Shown in pieces: positions 24,217-33,060 of a stretch of 50,531 nt of DNA (position 1 is its first letter; every line of letters begins with the position of its first letter). A program made the position numbers and the translations under genes. A model generated the notes under the pieces. That model was not told the origin of the DNA. It saw only the letters and a program-made list of their open reading frames with translations, and did no database searches. The stretch is from Flavobacterium psychrophilum (GTDB lineage Bacteria; Bacteroidota; Bacteroidia; Flavobacteriales; Flavobacteriaceae): assembly GCA_022730285.1 (NCBI GenBank), contig DZCQ01000017.1:1-50531 (forward strand), in the 5' to 3' direction.

Positions 24217-24918
24217 TTAGTGGCAATTAGGTGTACTTTGAACAAATAAACTCAAATTACTAGGCGAAAGGTACGGAATATTTAGTCCTAAACCTCGTAT
24301 AATGAATAAAAATCCAATAAAAATTGTAACAATTGGTATCACTTTTTGTAATTTATTTCTTAAAGGGAGAGTTAAAAATTTTGATATATAAACCATTCCA
24401 GTCATTAACGGAATCGTTCCTAAACCGAATAATAGCATATAGATAACTCCAAGCCATTCATTCTCCATAGCAATTGCTCCAAAAAGAGCAACATAAACAA
24501 TACCACATGGCAAATATCCGTTTAAAAGCCCAATGGTAAAAAAAGATTTGTAACTTCTATTTTTAAACTGATTGCCCAAACTGGTTTTTATGGCAGAGAT
24601 AATTTTATAAACAGGTCTAGAAAAATTATAATGGGCAAATATTTTTTCGGGAATTACAATAACAACTATCATTAACACACCTGCAATAATAGATAATTGT
24701 TGTTGCATACCAGCCATGAAAAAACCTTTTCCTAACAAACCAAAAAGCAAACCTAAAGAACCGTATGCCGTTAATCTGCCAATATGGTATGTAACAATTT
24801 GTAATGCTCGCTTTGTAGGATTATTTCTATCTACTGGTAGCATTAATGCAATAGGCCCGCACATACCTATACAATGTAAACTAGAAATTAATCCAAATAT
24901 TAAAGCGGAATAAAGCAT
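24217..24918 (-). CDS. SafE/TauE-like (DsbD-type) membrane protein of the cco cluster
   Basis: The 233-residue protein has about six transmembrane helices and the motif SLHCIGMCGPIAL near its N-terminus, a Cys-x3-Cys pair (HCIGMC) often proposed to carry copper. A second-half motif, NGYLPCGIVYVAL, holds another cysteine. Members of this group are regularly found at the end of cco gene clusters in Bacteroidota and Proteobacteria, where copper delivery or redox control for the cbb3 oxidase is suspected. Here it starts one base after the ccoH stop, so translational coupling is likely. Export of sulfite is an old name, not shown. Confidence 0.85.
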   Translation of the reverse strand: MLYSALIFGLISSLHCIGMCGPIALMLPVDRNNPTKRALQIVTYHIGRLTAYGSLGLLFGLLGKGFFMAGMQQQLSIIAGVLMIVVIVIPEKIFAHYNFSRPVYKIISAIKTSLGNQFKNRSYKSFFTIGLLNGYLPCGIVYVALFGAIAMENEWLGVIYMLLFGLGTIPLMTGMVYISKFLTLPLRNKLQKVIPIVTIFIGFLFIIRGLGLNIPYLSPSNLSLFVQSTPNCH

Positions 24919-24919
24919 T

Positions 24920-25369
24920 TTATTTTAAATTAAGCTGCTTTTTATTTAAGTAAGAGGTTCTTTCATAAGTCCAATCTATAGATATATCCCATCTCCCTTT
25001 TGCTAATTCTTTTTTAGGGATAAAAAAAACGGAATTAGATAGTTTTAGTGGAATTTGGTAATCTAATTTTTCGTTAGATGGTCTATACATGAAAATAGTT
25101 CCTGTAATTTTTGTTGCCTCAAAATTTTTAGGAAAACGAATTGCAACCACATCTAAACTATCTGTAATTTGAACTTTATTAGTTAAGTTGATTGCATTTT
25201 GCTCCTTATTAATTTGTCCTTGAAGTTCACTTTCTTTTTTGTAATAATCTTCTGTGACCATCTCGTTATCATATTTCACATCTGATTGCACTAAATAAAC
25301 AAAAAAAAGTATAAAAACCATGAATAATCCTATTGCAATTGCAATACCCGTACCCCAATTTATTTTCAT
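24920..25369 (-). CDS. ccoH: cbb3 oxidase assembly protein CcoH/FixH
   Basis: The 149-residue protein has one N-terminal transmembrane helix (INWGTGIAIAIGLFMVFILF) and a periplasmic FixH domain with the conserved VTEDYYKKESELQGQINKEQ stretch, followed by beta-strands ending RWDISIDWTYERTSYLNKKQ. FixH helps assemble the cbb3 oxidase and interacts with its subunits. It lies downstream of ccoG, separated by a long hairpin with T-run that may reduce its level, and upstream of the SafE-like gene with almost no gap. Confidence 0.9.
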   Translation of the reverse strand: MKINWGTGIAIAIGLFMVFILFFVYLVQSDVKYDNEMVTEDYYKKESELQGQINKEQNAINLTNKVQITDSLDVVAIRFPKNFEATKITGTIFMYRPSNEKLDYQIPLKLSNSVFFIPKKELAKGRWDISIDWTYERTSYLNKKQLNLK

Positions 25370-25400
25370 AATAAAAAGTGTTAAATTATTAAATTTAAAA

Positions 25401-25452
25401 ATGCACTATAATACAATATATTTTTATAAAGATACCATATTTTATAGTGCAT
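25401..25452 (-). terminator. Internal terminator-like hairpin between ccoG and ccoH
   Basis: ATGCACTATAA (25401-25411) and TTATAGTGCAT (25442-25452) form a perfect 11-bp stem with a 30-nt AT-rich loop. Read on the minus strand it is followed by TTTTTAAATTT. It lies inside the cco gene series and so may be a partial terminator that adjusts downstream dosage. Confidence 0.6.
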
Positions 25453-25460
25453 AAAATTAA

Positions 25461-26879
25461 TTAAAATTCTTTTGGCCCTAATAAATTAGTTTTAACTGTT
25501 TCTAACAATAAATTTCCGTTATATATTTCGATAATAATGTCTGTTTTATCACCGGTTAGTAACAATTCATTTATTTCTACAAATAAGGTTCCTTGTGAGA
25601 TACCGTCTTTCACAATTTTTACATTTTGATTTCCTACAAGCTTAAGAGTTCCTTTTGGAGATGCTAACTTGAAATGAACATTATCAAAATTATCTATTGT
25701 TTTGTTAATAATTTTGTAAGTAAATACATTACTAATATTATTTCCTTTGTGTTCATATAATTGTCCTGGTAATCTAAGTATGGTTGCTTCAATATCTGTA
25801 CGAAGAAATAACAAGCCAATTAGCAAACCAGTCAAAATGGTTAAAACTGTTGCATAACCTTTCATTCTGGCAGTAAAAACAAATTTTTCTTTTTTTGTAA
25901 TTTCATCTTCACTAGCATAACGTATCAATCCTTTTGGCATATTTACGCTTTCCATAATAGAATCGCATTCGTCTATACAAGCAGTACAATTAGTACATTC
26001 TAATTGAGTTCCGTTTCTGATGTCTATCCCTGTAGGACATACATTTACGCACTGACGACAATCGATACAATCTCCTTTTCCAGCAGAGGCTCTATCTTCA
26101 TTTTTCTTGAATTTTGCCCTTCCACTATCTCCTTCTCCACGAACATGGTCGTAAGCAACATTGATAGATTTATTGTCCAACAACACACCTTGCATTCTTC
26201 CATATGGACAAGCAATAATACAAACTTGCTCTCTAAACCAAGTATAGATAAAATAAAAAATAGAAGTAAATATTAATAAAGATATTAAAGTACTAATGTT
26301 ATTTAACGGTCCTTTTTTAACCATGTCTAACACACTATCACTACCTATTAAATAAGCTAAAAATATATTTGCAATTAAAAATGATATAATAAAAAATACT
26401 ATCCATTTCGTTACTCTTTTTCGTATCTTTTCGGTGTTCCATTCTTGCTTTGCTAATCGCATTTGGGCACCTCTGTCACCATCTATCCAAAATTCTATCC
26501 GTCGGAATACCATTTCCATAAAAATGGTTTGAGGACAAAACCAACCACAAAAAATTCGTCCAAAAGCAACAGTAAATAATGCCAAGCCTACAACTCCAAT
26601 AATCATAGTAATTACTACTAAATGAAAGTCTTGTGGCCAAAAAGGCAATCCGAATATTGAGAATTTTCGTTCTAAAATATTAAATAATAAAAACTGTTGT
26701 CCATTTATTTTTACAAAAGGAGCTGCAAATAAAAAAGCAAGCAAAAAATAGCTTAACAACTTTCTTCGTTCGTATAGTTTTCCTTTTGGTATTTTTGCAA
26801 AAACCCAATTTCGTTTTCCGTCTTTCGTAATAGTACCTATACTATCTCTAAAAGTTTCATCTTCTTCTAAATGTGACAT
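25461..26879 (-). CDS. ccoG: cbb3 oxidase maturation protein CcoG (RdxA/FixG-like ferredoxin-type protein)
   Basis: The 472-residue membrane protein has N-terminal helices, the motif GRIFCGWFCPQTIFMEMVFR (Cys pair for copper or cluster), then CIIACPYGRMQG, and two 4Fe-4S sites (CIDCRQCVNVCPTGID and CTNCTACIDECDSIM). The C-terminal 110 residues form the periplasmic Ig-like domain of the family. CcoG is known as a cupric reductase aiding copper insertion into the cbb3 oxidase. It follows ccoP after a 53-bp gap containing a strong hairpin. Confidence 0.95.
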   Translation of the reverse strand: MSHLEEDETFRDSIGTITKDGKRNWVFAKIPKGKLYERRKLLSYFLLAFLFAAPFVKINGQQFLLFNILERKFSIFGLPFWPQDFHLVVITMIIGVVGLALFTVAFGRIFCGWFCPQTIFMEMVFRRIEFWIDGDRGAQMRLAKQEWNTEKIRKRVTKWIVFFIISFLIANIFLAYLIGSDSVLDMVKKGPLNNISTLISLLIFTSIFYFIYTWFREQVCIIACPYGRMQGVLLDNKSINVAYDHVRGEGDSGRAKFKKNEDRASAGKGDCIDCRQCVNVCPTGIDIRNGTQLECTNCTACIDECDSIMESVNMPKGLIRYASEDEITKKEKFVFTARMKGYATVLTILTGLLIGLLFLRTDIEATILRLPGQLYEHKGNNISNVFTYKIINKTIDNFDNVHFKLASPKGTLKLVGNQNVKIVKDGISQGTLFVEINELLLTGDKTDIIIEIYNGNLLLETVKTNLLGPKEF

Positions 26880-26894
26880 TTTATTATTGTTTAA

Positions 26895-26926
26895 AAAACC
26901 TATAAAACAATTGCTTTATAGGTTTT
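26895..26926 (-). terminator. Internal terminator-like hairpin between ccoP and ccoG
   Basis: AAAACCTATAAA (26895-26906) and TTTATAGGTTTT (26915-26926) form a 12-bp perfect stem with an 8-nt loop. Read on the minus strand the second arm runs into six T residues. It stands between the structural genes and the maturation genes. Confidence 0.75.
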
Positions 26927-26932
26927 ATATTT

Positions 26933-27871
26933 TTAATTTAAAGCGACGCTGGTTGAATCTTTTGGTTTAGATGCTGTTTCTTTTTTAGGAGCATTCTCAT
27001 CTACCCAAACATCTCCTTCTGCTGGCTTTGGATCTTTTGGGTTCGTGCCATGCATACTTAAAACATAACTTGCCACTTGCTGCATTTGTGTTGGTTTAAG
27101 AATATCTTTCCAAGACACCATTCCTTTTCCTGGTCTTCCACCTTCTGTAAGAGTGTTAAACACGTTTTTAATACCACCACCAAGTATCCATTTATCGTCC
27201 GTTAAATTTGGACCTATTGCTCCACCCAAGTCGGCACGATGGCATGCAACACAATTTGTGGTAAAAATTTCTTTTCCAGTTGCTAAATCTTTTGCATCTG
27301 TTAATAAAGTAACTTTTTCTTTATTCATTTGATCTGGAGCTGTTTTTTGATATTCTTCAACAGCAAGTTTTGCTTCTGCCATTTCTTTATCAAACTCTAC
27401 AATTTGATTATCGTCTCCCATAATCTCAAAACGAAATAAATAGATTGCTGCAAAAATCACACAAGCAATAAAAAGATTTACCCACCATGGTGGCAACACA
27501 TTATCAAGCTCTTTAATACCATCATAATCATGATCTAATAATAAAGTATCCTCATCATCAATTTTTCCAGAGCGAGTTAATTTTTTAATCCATTTTTGAT
27601 AAAATTCTGTTTCTGCGAATGGTAAATTAGCTTGTCTTTCTTTTTCCTTGCGTTGTTCTTCTGTTAATAGTGCGTCTAAAATTGCATAGGTAGCTCCAAA
27701 TATTAGTTCTATAGCAATTTGAAGAAAGAAAAATAAAACTAATATTAAAGCAACTACTGGATATTTTATAAATGCAGGCTGACTACCCGTGTCTAAAACA
27801 TATTCAATAGCGAAGAAGAATATTCCGAAAATTAACGGGATTCTTACATATATTGGAAAAAACTTTTTCAT
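26933..27871 (-). CDS. ccoP: cbb3 oxidase subunit CcoP, mono-heme type
   Basis: The 312-residue protein has two N-terminal hydrophobic segments, a cytoplasmic stretch, a membrane helix (VNLFIACVIFAAIYLF) and a single cytochrome c domain with CVACH (C207-H211) and a downstream axial methionine in KGMVSWKD. CcoP passes electrons to CcoO/CcoN. Proteobacterial CcoP usually has two heme-c sites; here only one CxxCH is present, as is common in Bacteroidota. The C-terminal tail is rich in Lys, Pro and Glu. It follows ccoQ with an 8-bp gap. Confidence 0.93.
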   Translation of the reverse strand: MKKFFPIYVRIPLIFGIFFFAIEYVLDTGSQPAFIKYPVVALILVLFFFLQIAIELIFGATYAILDALLTEEQRKEKERQANLPFAETEFYQKWIKKLTRSGKIDDEDTLLLDHDYDGIKELDNVLPPWWVNLFIACVIFAAIYLFRFEIMGDDNQIVEFDKEMAEAKLAVEEYQKTAPDQMNKEKVTLLTDAKDLATGKEIFTTNCVACHRADLGGAIGPNLTDDKWILGGGIKNVFNTLTEGGRPGKGMVSWKDILKPTQMQQVASYVLSMHGTNPKDPKPAEGDVWVDENAPKKETASKPKDSTSVALN

Positions 27872-27879
27872 ATTTTTAG

Positions 27880-28065
27880 TTAATTGTCATTTAAATTATT
27901 GTCTTCTAGTGGCAAAATACTTATTTCGTGTATGGTTTCTTTCTTGTAGGTTATAACCCAAAAATAGAGTAATATAAAGAATACAAAAAACATAAGTAGC
28001 GAGATAATCTGATATATTTCAATTCCCGAAATGGTATCAAAATTGTGTTTTATAAATTTTAACAT
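27880..28065 (-). CDS. ccoQ: cbb3 oxidase small subunit CcoQ-like
   Basis: The 61-residue protein has one transmembrane helix (IYQIISLLMFFVFFILLYFW) and a short charged tail. It lies between ccoNO and ccoP with gaps of 5 and 8 bp, the standard place of CcoQ, which stabilises the complex. It is too short for sequence identity to be conclusive; position and topology carry the call. Confidence 0.85.
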   Translation of the reverse strand: MLKFIKHNFDTISGIEIYQIISLLMFFVFFILLYFWVITYKKETIHEISILPLEDNNLNDN

Positions 28066-28070
28066 ACTAT

Positions 28071-30263
28071 TTATTTTTCAGGTTGTTTAACTTTAATATC
28101 GGTACCTAATCTTTGTAGATAAGCAATTATAGCAACAATTTCACGATCTTTCATTGGAACAAAAGTTTCTCCTTTAGCAAGTGCCATTTTTTTGCTACGT
28201 TCGTAAGATTTTACAAAATCTGGATCATTTTTTAAATTCTCTTCAATTTTAGCTGACTGCAAATCGATACTTTTTCTAGCATTAGCTATATCCTCTTTGC
28301 TGTACGGAACTCCTAAAATTACCATGGTTTCCATTTTATTGATAATATTAGAAAAATCCATTGCTTTGTTATCAAACATCCATTTGTATGGTGGCATAAT
28401 TGAACCTGGTGAAGTGCTACGAGGATCCCACATGTGGTTAAAATGCCAGTTATCGTTATACTTACCTCCTACTCTAAACAAATCTGGACCGGTACGTTTT
28501 GAACCCCACAAAAATGGGTGGTCATACACGTATTCACCTGATTTTGAATATTCTCCATATCTTGCAACTTCAGAACGGAATGGACGAATCATTTGAGAGT
28601 GGCAGTTGTTACAACCTTCACGAATGTATAAATCTCGTCCTTCTAATTCTAGTGGAGTGTATGGTTTTACACTAGAAATTGTAGGAATATTAGATTTTAC
28701 CACTAACATTGGTACTATTTGAATAATTCCTCCTGCTGCAACTGCGATGGTTGTTAGTATGAAAAATTGTACTGGCTTTCTTTCCAACCAAGCATGCCAA
28801 CCTTCTCCTTTTAATTGATTAGAACTAATAGTTTTAAGTGGTGGAAAGGCAGCTAATTCATTTTCAACTTTGGAACCTTGTCTAAAAGTCATTATAATAT
28901 TGTAAACAAGTATAAATAATCCTGTTAAATACAATGTTCCTCCTACAGAACGTATTGCATACATAGGCATAATTTGAGTAACTGTTTCTAAAAAGTTACC
29001 ATAAACTAAAGTCCCATCAGGATTAAATTGCTTCCACATTTGAGCTTGAACAAAACCGGCTACATACATAGGAAGTGTATATAGAATAATACCTAAAGTA
29101 CCTACCCAAAAGTGAACATTTGCTAATTTTTCAGAATATAATGTGGTTTTAGTTAATCTTGGTACTAACCAATATATCATACCAAATACCATAAAGCCAT
29201 TCCAAGCAAGTGTTCCTACATGTACGTGTGCAACAATCCAATCGGTAAAGTGTGCAATTGCATTTACATTTTTAAGCGATAGCATTGGCCCTTCAAAAGT
29301 GGACATTCCATAACCAGTAATTGCTACCACATAAAATTTTAATATCGCATCTGTTCTAACTTTGTCCCAAACTCCTCTTAAAGTTAATAACCCATTAATC
29401 ATACCACCCCAAGAAGGTGCTAAAAGCATTATTGAGAATACAACCCCTAAATTTTGAGCCCAATCTGGTAATGCAGAATACAATAAATGGTGAGGTCCAG
29501 CCCAAATGTAAATAAATATCAAAGACCAAAAGTGAATTATAGATAATCTGTAAGAATAAACAGGTCTGTTTGCTGCTTTTGGCACATAATAATACATTAA
29601 ACCAAGAATTGGTGTGGTTAAGAAAAATGCCACTGCGTTATGTCCGTACCACCACTGCACTAAAGCGTCTTGAACTCCTGCATATACAGAATAACTTTTC
29701 ATTGAAGTAAATGAAATAGGTATTTCTAAATTATTAAAAATATGCAACAAAGCAATAGCAACAAAAGTAGCTATATAAAACCAAATTGCTACATAAATGT
29801 GGCGTTCACGTCTTTTAACAATTGTACCAAACATATTCACTCCAAATGCAACCCACACAATAGCAATGGCTATATCAAAAGGCCACTCTAGCTCCGCATA
29901 TTCTTTAGAAGAGGTATATCCTAAAGGCAATGATATTGCTGCCCCTAAAATAATTAATTGCCATCCCCAAAAGTTTAGCTTACTTAAAAAATCGCTATAC
30001 ATTCTGGTTTTTAGCAAACGTTGTAAGGAATAATAAGCTCCTGCAAAAACTCCATTACCTACAAATGCAAAAATAACTGCATTTGTATGCAAAGGTCTTA
30101 ATCTGCCGTAACTTAACCATGGAATTCCATCTGTGAGTTGTGGAAATAAATATAAGAAAGCTACCAGCAAACCTACAGACATTCCTATAACTCCAAATGC
30201 AATGGTTGCGTAAATAAAGTTTCTTACAATTTTGTCATCGTAATAAAATTGTTCTTTCTCCAT
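28071..30263 (-). CDS. ccoNO: Fused cbb3 oxidase subunits CcoN and CcoO
   Basis: The 730-residue protein joins the heme-copper catalytic subunit CcoN (about residues 1-480) to the mono-heme cytochrome c subunit CcoO (about 495-730). CcoN shows 12-13 transmembrane helices and the histidine ligands in GRLRPLHTNAVIFA, WWYGHNAVAFFL and HVHVGTLAWNG. CcoO has the heme motif CNNCH (C551-H555) and the conserved SQMIRPFRSEVARYGEYSKS after it. The fusion is typical of Bacteroidota. The enzyme reduces oxygen to water at high affinity in the inner membrane. It starts 4 bp after the ccoS stop. Confidence 0.96.
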   Translation of the reverse strand: MEKEQFYYDDKIVRNFIYATIAFGVIGMSVGLLVAFLYLFPQLTDGIPWLSYGRLRPLHTNAVIFAFVGNGVFAGAYYSLQRLLKTRMYSDFLSKLNFWGWQLIILGAAISLPLGYTSSKEYAELEWPFDIAIAIVWVAFGVNMFGTIVKRRERHIYVAIWFYIATFVAIALLHIFNNLEIPISFTSMKSYSVYAGVQDALVQWWYGHNAVAFFLTTPILGLMYYYVPKAANRPVYSYRLSIIHFWSLIFIYIWAGPHHLLYSALPDWAQNLGVVFSIMLLAPSWGGMINGLLTLRGVWDKVRTDAILKFYVVAITGYGMSTFEGPMLSLKNVNAIAHFTDWIVAHVHVGTLAWNGFMVFGMIYWLVPRLTKTTLYSEKLANVHFWVGTLGIILYTLPMYVAGFVQAQMWKQFNPDGTLVYGNFLETVTQIMPMYAIRSVGGTLYLTGLFILVYNIIMTFRQGSKVENELAAFPPLKTISSNQLKGEGWHAWLERKPVQFFILTTIAVAAGGIIQIVPMLVVKSNIPTISSVKPYTPLELEGRDLYIREGCNNCHSQMIRPFRSEVARYGEYSKSGEYVYDHPFLWGSKRTGPDLFRVGGKYNDNWHFNHMWDPRSTSPGSIMPPYKWMFDNKAMDFSNIINKMETMVILGVPYSKEDIANARKSIDLQSAKIEENLKNDPDFVKSYERSKKMALAKGETFVPMKDREIVAIIAYLQRLGTDIKVKQPEK

Positions 30264-30267
30264 AAAA

Positions 30268-30492
30268 TTAATTGATTTGATTGTTAATCGTTTTGGTTGT
30301 TACTATTTTTGTTTCTTCTATATCTTTAAGAAATACAGCATCTTTTTTTACTATTTCATCATCAAAAAGCATTCGTACCGAAGGAGTATAATCATCGTCA
30401 TACTGCCCTGTTTTAACGGCTCTTAAAAAGCTTATTAAAAAAAAGACTGCAATACAGATACTTACTGTAATTAATATATAAATAACACTCAT
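30268..30492 (-). CDS. ccoS: cbb3 oxidase maturation protein CcoS
   Basis: The 74-residue protein starts with one transmembrane helix (MSVIYILITVSICIAVFFLI) and has the CcoS signature FLRAVKTGQYDDD (with the paired aspartates), then a short cytosolic tail. It is needed to place heme and copper in the oxidase. It is the first gene after the FNR-type promoter and precedes ccoNO directly. Confidence 0.95.
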   Translation of the reverse strand: MSVIYILITVSICIAVFFLISFLRAVKTGQYDDDYTPSVRMLFDDEIVKKDAVFLKDIEETKIVTTKTINNQIN

Positions 30493-30513
30493 AATTTCTT
30501 AAATTTATAGGAA

Positions 30514-30557
30514 CAAAATTATTATTATTCTTGTTTGCATACTATGACATTTATCAT
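30514..30557 (-). promoter_or_regulatory. FNR-type operator and -7 box of the ccoS-NO-QP operon
   Basis: ATGACATTTATCAT (30544-30557) is followed on the minus strand by 22 bp and TAATTTTG (30521-30514), an exact TAnnTTTG match, 22 bp upstream of the ccoS ATG. The operator begins two bases after the ccoI stop codon, so the oxidase operon has its own promoter. No TTG at -33 is seen. Confidence 0.8.
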
Positions 30558-30558
30558 A

Positions 30559-32955
30559 TTATGTTTTATTTTCTCTTTCTCCCATTTTAGCAAAATAATT
30601 ACTAACAAGTGTTACAAAGATTACTATTGTAATACTACTAATAGGCATTATAATTGCCGCTACAATAGGTTGCAAATTTCCAGTTATTGCAAAGCTTAAT
30701 CCTATAACATTATACAAGATAGAAAGCACAAAACTCATATAAATTGTTTTGATACCATTTTTGGAGAATTTTAAGAAAAATTCTATTTTTTGAAACTGCG
30801 AAGCATCTAGAATTCCGTCGCAAGCAGGAGAAAACACATTAACATTTTCAGATATGGAAATCCCTACATCACTTTGTGCCAATGCTCCTGCATCGTTTAG
30901 ACCATCTCCAATCATTAAGACATTTTTACCTTTTTGCTGCAAATTTTTTATATATTCTAACTTATTTTCAGGGGTTTGATTAAAAATTAATTCTGTTCCT
31001 GAGGGTACTATTTTTTCTAAAGATTGCAGTTCTCCATCATTATCTCCAGACAAAATTTTGATAGAATAATTTTTGTTTAATTTAGCAAATAATTCTTTTA
31101 ATCCATCACGATATTGATTTTGGAATATAAATTGCCCTATATATTGTTCGTTAATACTAATATTTACAGTTGTTTTTTGATGATTTGTGTTTAATTCTTC
31201 TGGTAAATTTAAGAAACCTAAAGAACCTATTTTTATAAAATTACTCTCATAATTGCCTTGTATTCCTTTTCCTATAATCTCTTCAAAATTTGTGATTACT
31301 AAGTTGTTAGACGCTGGTAAAAAGTCATACAAGCGTCTGCTTAATGGATGGTTTGATCCTCTAAGAATACTTTTTATAATTTGTAGTTGCAAATCGCTAA
31401 AATTTCCATCTTGTATAATTGTCGCTTTTTTATGGGTGGTAATTGTACCTGTTTTATCAAAAACTATGGTATTTACTTTGGCTAATTGTTCTATTACCAA
31501 TGCGTTTTTTAGATAAAATTTGCGATTCCCCATAATTCGCAATATATTCCCAAAAGTGAAAGGAGCAGTAAGTGCTAATGCACAAGGGCAAGCAACTATT
31601 AGTACAGCCGTGAATACGTTAAATGCGGTGGAAACATTTATAAATAACCATATTGTTAAGGATAAAAAAGCGACAATTAATAAAACTGGCGTAAAATAAC
31701 GACTAACCTTATCTGTTATAGATTTGTGTTTTTGGGTCACCTTTTTCTGAAAAACATCATTGCTCCAAAGTTGTGTAAGATAACTTTGTGATACAGAAAA
31801 AAGCACTTCCATTTCTATTACTTTTCCTAATTGTTTTCCTCCTGCATAAATTTTTTCGCCCGACTCTTTTGCAACTGGAACTGCTTCACCAGTTACAAAA
31901 CTATAGTCAATAGAAGCATTATTTGAAATTAAAATACCATCTACAGGGACTAGTTCTTGATTTCTAATTAACAATCTGTCGCCTTTTTGAATATCATAAA
32001 CCTGAATTGGCACTTCGTTTCCTTCAAAATCTATTTTAGTAACGGCAATTGGAAAATATGATTTATAATCTCTTTCAAAGGATAAAAAACTATACGTTTT
32101 GGTTTGAAATAATTTTCCTAAAAGCATAAAAAAGATAAGTCCAGTCATGCTATCAAAAAATCCTTGACCGTAATTAAAACTTATGTCTATGGTGCTTCGG
32201 ACAAACATGACAACAATACCTAAAGCAATTGGAATATCAATATTTAAAATACCAGATTTGATACTTTTGTAAGCGGAGATATAATAATCGCTGGCAGAAT
32301 ACAAAAATGCTGGTAGAGAAAGTACAAATATTAACCATCTAAAAAAAACACGATATTGGTTAATCCAAAACTCATTTACTTCAAAATATTCTGGAAAAGA
32401 AAGTAACATAATATTCCCAAAACAAAAAAAAGCAACTCCTAGTTTGTAAATTAAACTTCTATCGATAGTGGTTTCTTTTTGACTATAATCGTCTAAAGAT
32501 ATGTATGGTTCATAGCCAATAGAGCTAAGTAGATACACTATTTTTTTTAAGTTTGAAAGTGTTGGATTATAGGTAATGCGGACTTTTTTTTCGGGAAAAT
32601 TAACAATAGAAGAATGTATTCCTGACTGTAATTGTTGCAAATTTTCTAAAATCCAAATACAAGAACTACAATGAATATGCGGGATATAAAAGGTAATAAT
32701 ACATAAATTATCGTCTTTAAATTCTAATAATTTGTCTGTAATTTCAGCATTGTCTAAAAAATCGTACTTCCCTTTAATATCCTGTGGAGTGGTACCTGGT
32801 GCTGTTTGAAAATCATAATAACAGGTTAGATCATTTTGGCTAAATATCTCATAAACAGTTTTACAACCATTACAACAAAATACTTTTTCGTCAAAATAAA
32901 TGGCATCTTCCAAGGCTACATCAAGACCACAATGATAACATTTTTCAACACTCAT
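30559..32955 (-). CDS. ccoI: Copper-transporting P1B-type ATPase CcoI
   Basis: The ATPase exports copper for cbb3 oxidase assembly. I start it at ATG 32955 (MSVEKCYHCGLDVALEDAIY); an earlier in-frame start would overlap the promoter. The 798 residues contain an N-terminal zinc-finger-like CYHCG and CCNGC segment, a heavy-metal-associated domain with CSSC (HIHCSSCIWILEN), eight membrane helices with the copper-binding CPC (IVACPCALALTAP), the phosphorylation motif DKTGTIT and the hinge GDGLNDAGALAQSD. The gene precedes ccoS and is controlled by the divergent FNR-type operator. Confidence 0.96.
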   Translation of the reverse strand: MSVEKCYHCGLDVALEDAIYFDEKVFCCNGCKTVYEIFSQNDLTCYYDFQTAPGTTPQDIKGKYDFLDNAEITDKLLEFKDDNLCIITFYIPHIHCSSCIWILENLQQLQSGIHSSIVNFPEKKVRITYNPTLSNLKKIVYLLSSIGYEPYISLDDYSQKETTIDRSLIYKLGVAFFCFGNIMLLSFPEYFEVNEFWINQYRVFFRWLIFVLSLPAFLYSASDYYISAYKSIKSGILNIDIPIALGIVVMFVRSTIDISFNYGQGFFDSMTGLIFFMLLGKLFQTKTYSFLSFERDYKSYFPIAVTKIDFEGNEVPIQVYDIQKGDRLLIRNQELVPVDGILISNNASIDYSFVTGEAVPVAKESGEKIYAGGKQLGKVIEMEVLFSVSQSYLTQLWSNDVFQKKVTQKHKSITDKVSRYFTPVLLIVAFLSLTIWLFINVSTAFNVFTAVLIVACPCALALTAPFTFGNILRIMGNRKFYLKNALVIEQLAKVNTIVFDKTGTITTHKKATIIQDGNFSDLQLQIIKSILRGSNHPLSRRLYDFLPASNNLVITNFEEIIGKGIQGNYESNFIKIGSLGFLNLPEELNTNHQKTTVNISINEQYIGQFIFQNQYRDGLKELFAKLNKNYSIKILSGDNDGELQSLEKIVPSGTELIFNQTPENKLEYIKNLQQKGKNVLMIGDGLNDAGALAQSDVGISISENVNVFSPACDGILDASQFQKIEFFLKFSKNGIKTIYMSFVLSILYNVIGLSFAITGNLQPIVAAIIMPISSITIVIFVTLVSNYFAKMGERENKT

Positions 32956-32979
32956 AAATCTAACTCGTAAATTAAGTAA

Positions 32980-33023
32980 CAAAGGTCACACAAAAATAGA
33001 AATAATTATATGATATTTGTCAA
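32980..33023 (-). promoter_or_regulatory. Shared FNR-type operator between ccoI and the FNR-like gene
   Basis: ATGATATTTGTCAA (33010-33023) lies in the divergent gap. Read toward ccoI, 22 bp separate it from GACCTTTG (32987-32980), which keeps five of the six specified bases of TAnnTTTG. In the other direction no box lies at this distance, although TATATTTA (33034) and TACATTTT (33040) are near. It probably activates ccoI and may autoregulate the regulator gene. Confidence 0.7.
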
Positions 33024-33060
33024 TATTTTAGAATATATTTACATTTTAAATCTTATTATC

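Noticed and set aside
28297..28596. 99-residue frame opposite ccoNO
   Set aside because: It lies antisense within the conserved CcoO region; no signal or family. The same holds for the other frames opposite real genes.
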